A stretch of 64,000 bases of DNA. It comes from an uncultured Verrucomicrobiota bacterium. GTDB lineage: Bacteria > Verrucomicrobiota > Verrucomicrobiia > Opitutales > Opitutaceae. Shown one piece after another: positions 63,903 through 64,000 of this stretch. The stretch is from positions 124,001 through 188,000 of the forward strand of contig CAIQAB010000022.1 of NCBI GenBank assembly GCA_903869675.1, read 5' to 3'. The stretch's first letter is position 1; each line of letters starts with the position of its first letter. The notes beneath the pieces were generated by a model. The model did not search any database. It saw only the letters and a list, made by a program, of their open reading frames with translations, and was not told the origin of the DNA. Both the position numbers and the translations under genes were made by a program.

Positions 63903-64000
63903 TCAGCCCTGGATGCGCCTGTGCGCGGCGGCGACTAGTTCATAGACCTCGTCCCAATCCCGGGCGCGCAGGTCATCGCCGAGGTGCCGGTTGGTCGGGT
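63903..64000 (-). CDS. C-terminal end of a further gene, partial
   Basis: The minus strand from the window edge reads an open frame of 31 residues (ending RDWDEVYELVAAAHRRIQG) and a TGA at 63905-63903. It runs off the right end. The sequence is helical and charged and not enough to assign a function. It lies 36 bases upstream of the small membrane gene on the same strand. Confidence 0.55.
   Translation of the reverse strand, partial: PTNRHLGDDLRARDWDEVYELVAAAHRRIQG

Overview
This 64 kb window is chromosomal DNA from a GC-rich bacterium, most probably a member of the Verrucomicrobiota close to Opitutaceae. That is an inference. It rests on a seven-subunit-type alternative complex III (Act) operon fused to a cbb3 oxidase operon, PEP-CTERM secreted proteins, an H-X9-DG pseudopilin, a very large multi-module GH16 enzyme, and a ClpS gene paired with a DUF2017-like gene. 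I see no insertion sequence, phage, integrase, CRISPR array, rRNA or tRNA. Gene density is high and most genes are housekeeping.

Layout. 1-2403 (+): molybdenum cofactor cluster (moeA 3' end, moaC, mogA, MOSC protein, mobA). 2416-14250 (-): one long respiratory operon reading a 64-aa TAT-like peptide, ActA, ActB, ActC, ActD, ActE, ActF, a 99-aa membrane protein, CcoS, CcoN, CcoO and a monohaem cytochrome c. Together these encode a quinol-oxidising complex III substitute and its terminal oxidase. 14440-18259 (-): trpA, a PEP-CTERM protein, proB, frr. 18322-25533 (-): a tightly packed five-gene signalling cluster (NarL-type regulator, two receiver-kinases, a Cache lipoprotein, a hybrid kinase). 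25849-27858: rpmI and rpoZ (-), then rpsR and tsaC (+). 27863-31012 (-): proS, clpS, DUF2017-like gene, zinc-ribbon membrane protein. 31160-36781: PEP-CTERM protein (-), pseudopilin and giant GH16 laminarinase-like enzyme (+). 36894-38916 (+): membrane-anchored hypothetical and argA. 38934-45466 (-): yqeY, WecG-type glycosyltransferase, three related membrane proteins, rhaB, mqo. 45713-52179 (+): rpsT and addB-addA. 52176-54598 (-): arsenic operon arsR, DUF6428, arsC, acr3 with a clear operator. 54696-57038 (-): DEAD-box helicase and rhomboid protease. 57131-62989 (+): circularly permuted ATP-grasp/alpha-E protein, tgt, UDP-glucuronate decarboxylase, purine nucleoside permease. 62869-64000 (-): amidase, small membrane protein and the end of a further gene.

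How the genes work together. The Act and cbb3 genes form an electron path from quinol to oxygen through c-type haems, and mqo feeds the same quinone pool from malate. The Moco genes supply molybdoenzymes encoded elsewhere. The signalling cluster looks like one phosphorelay with a separate periplasmic sensor, but its input and targets are not visible. The most unusual signals are a queuine/preQ1 tRNA-guanine transglycosylase that has lost all three zinc-binding cysteines, the five-gene phosphorelay with an ATP-site-degenerate kinase, and a tandem trio of diverged membrane paralogues of unknown function.
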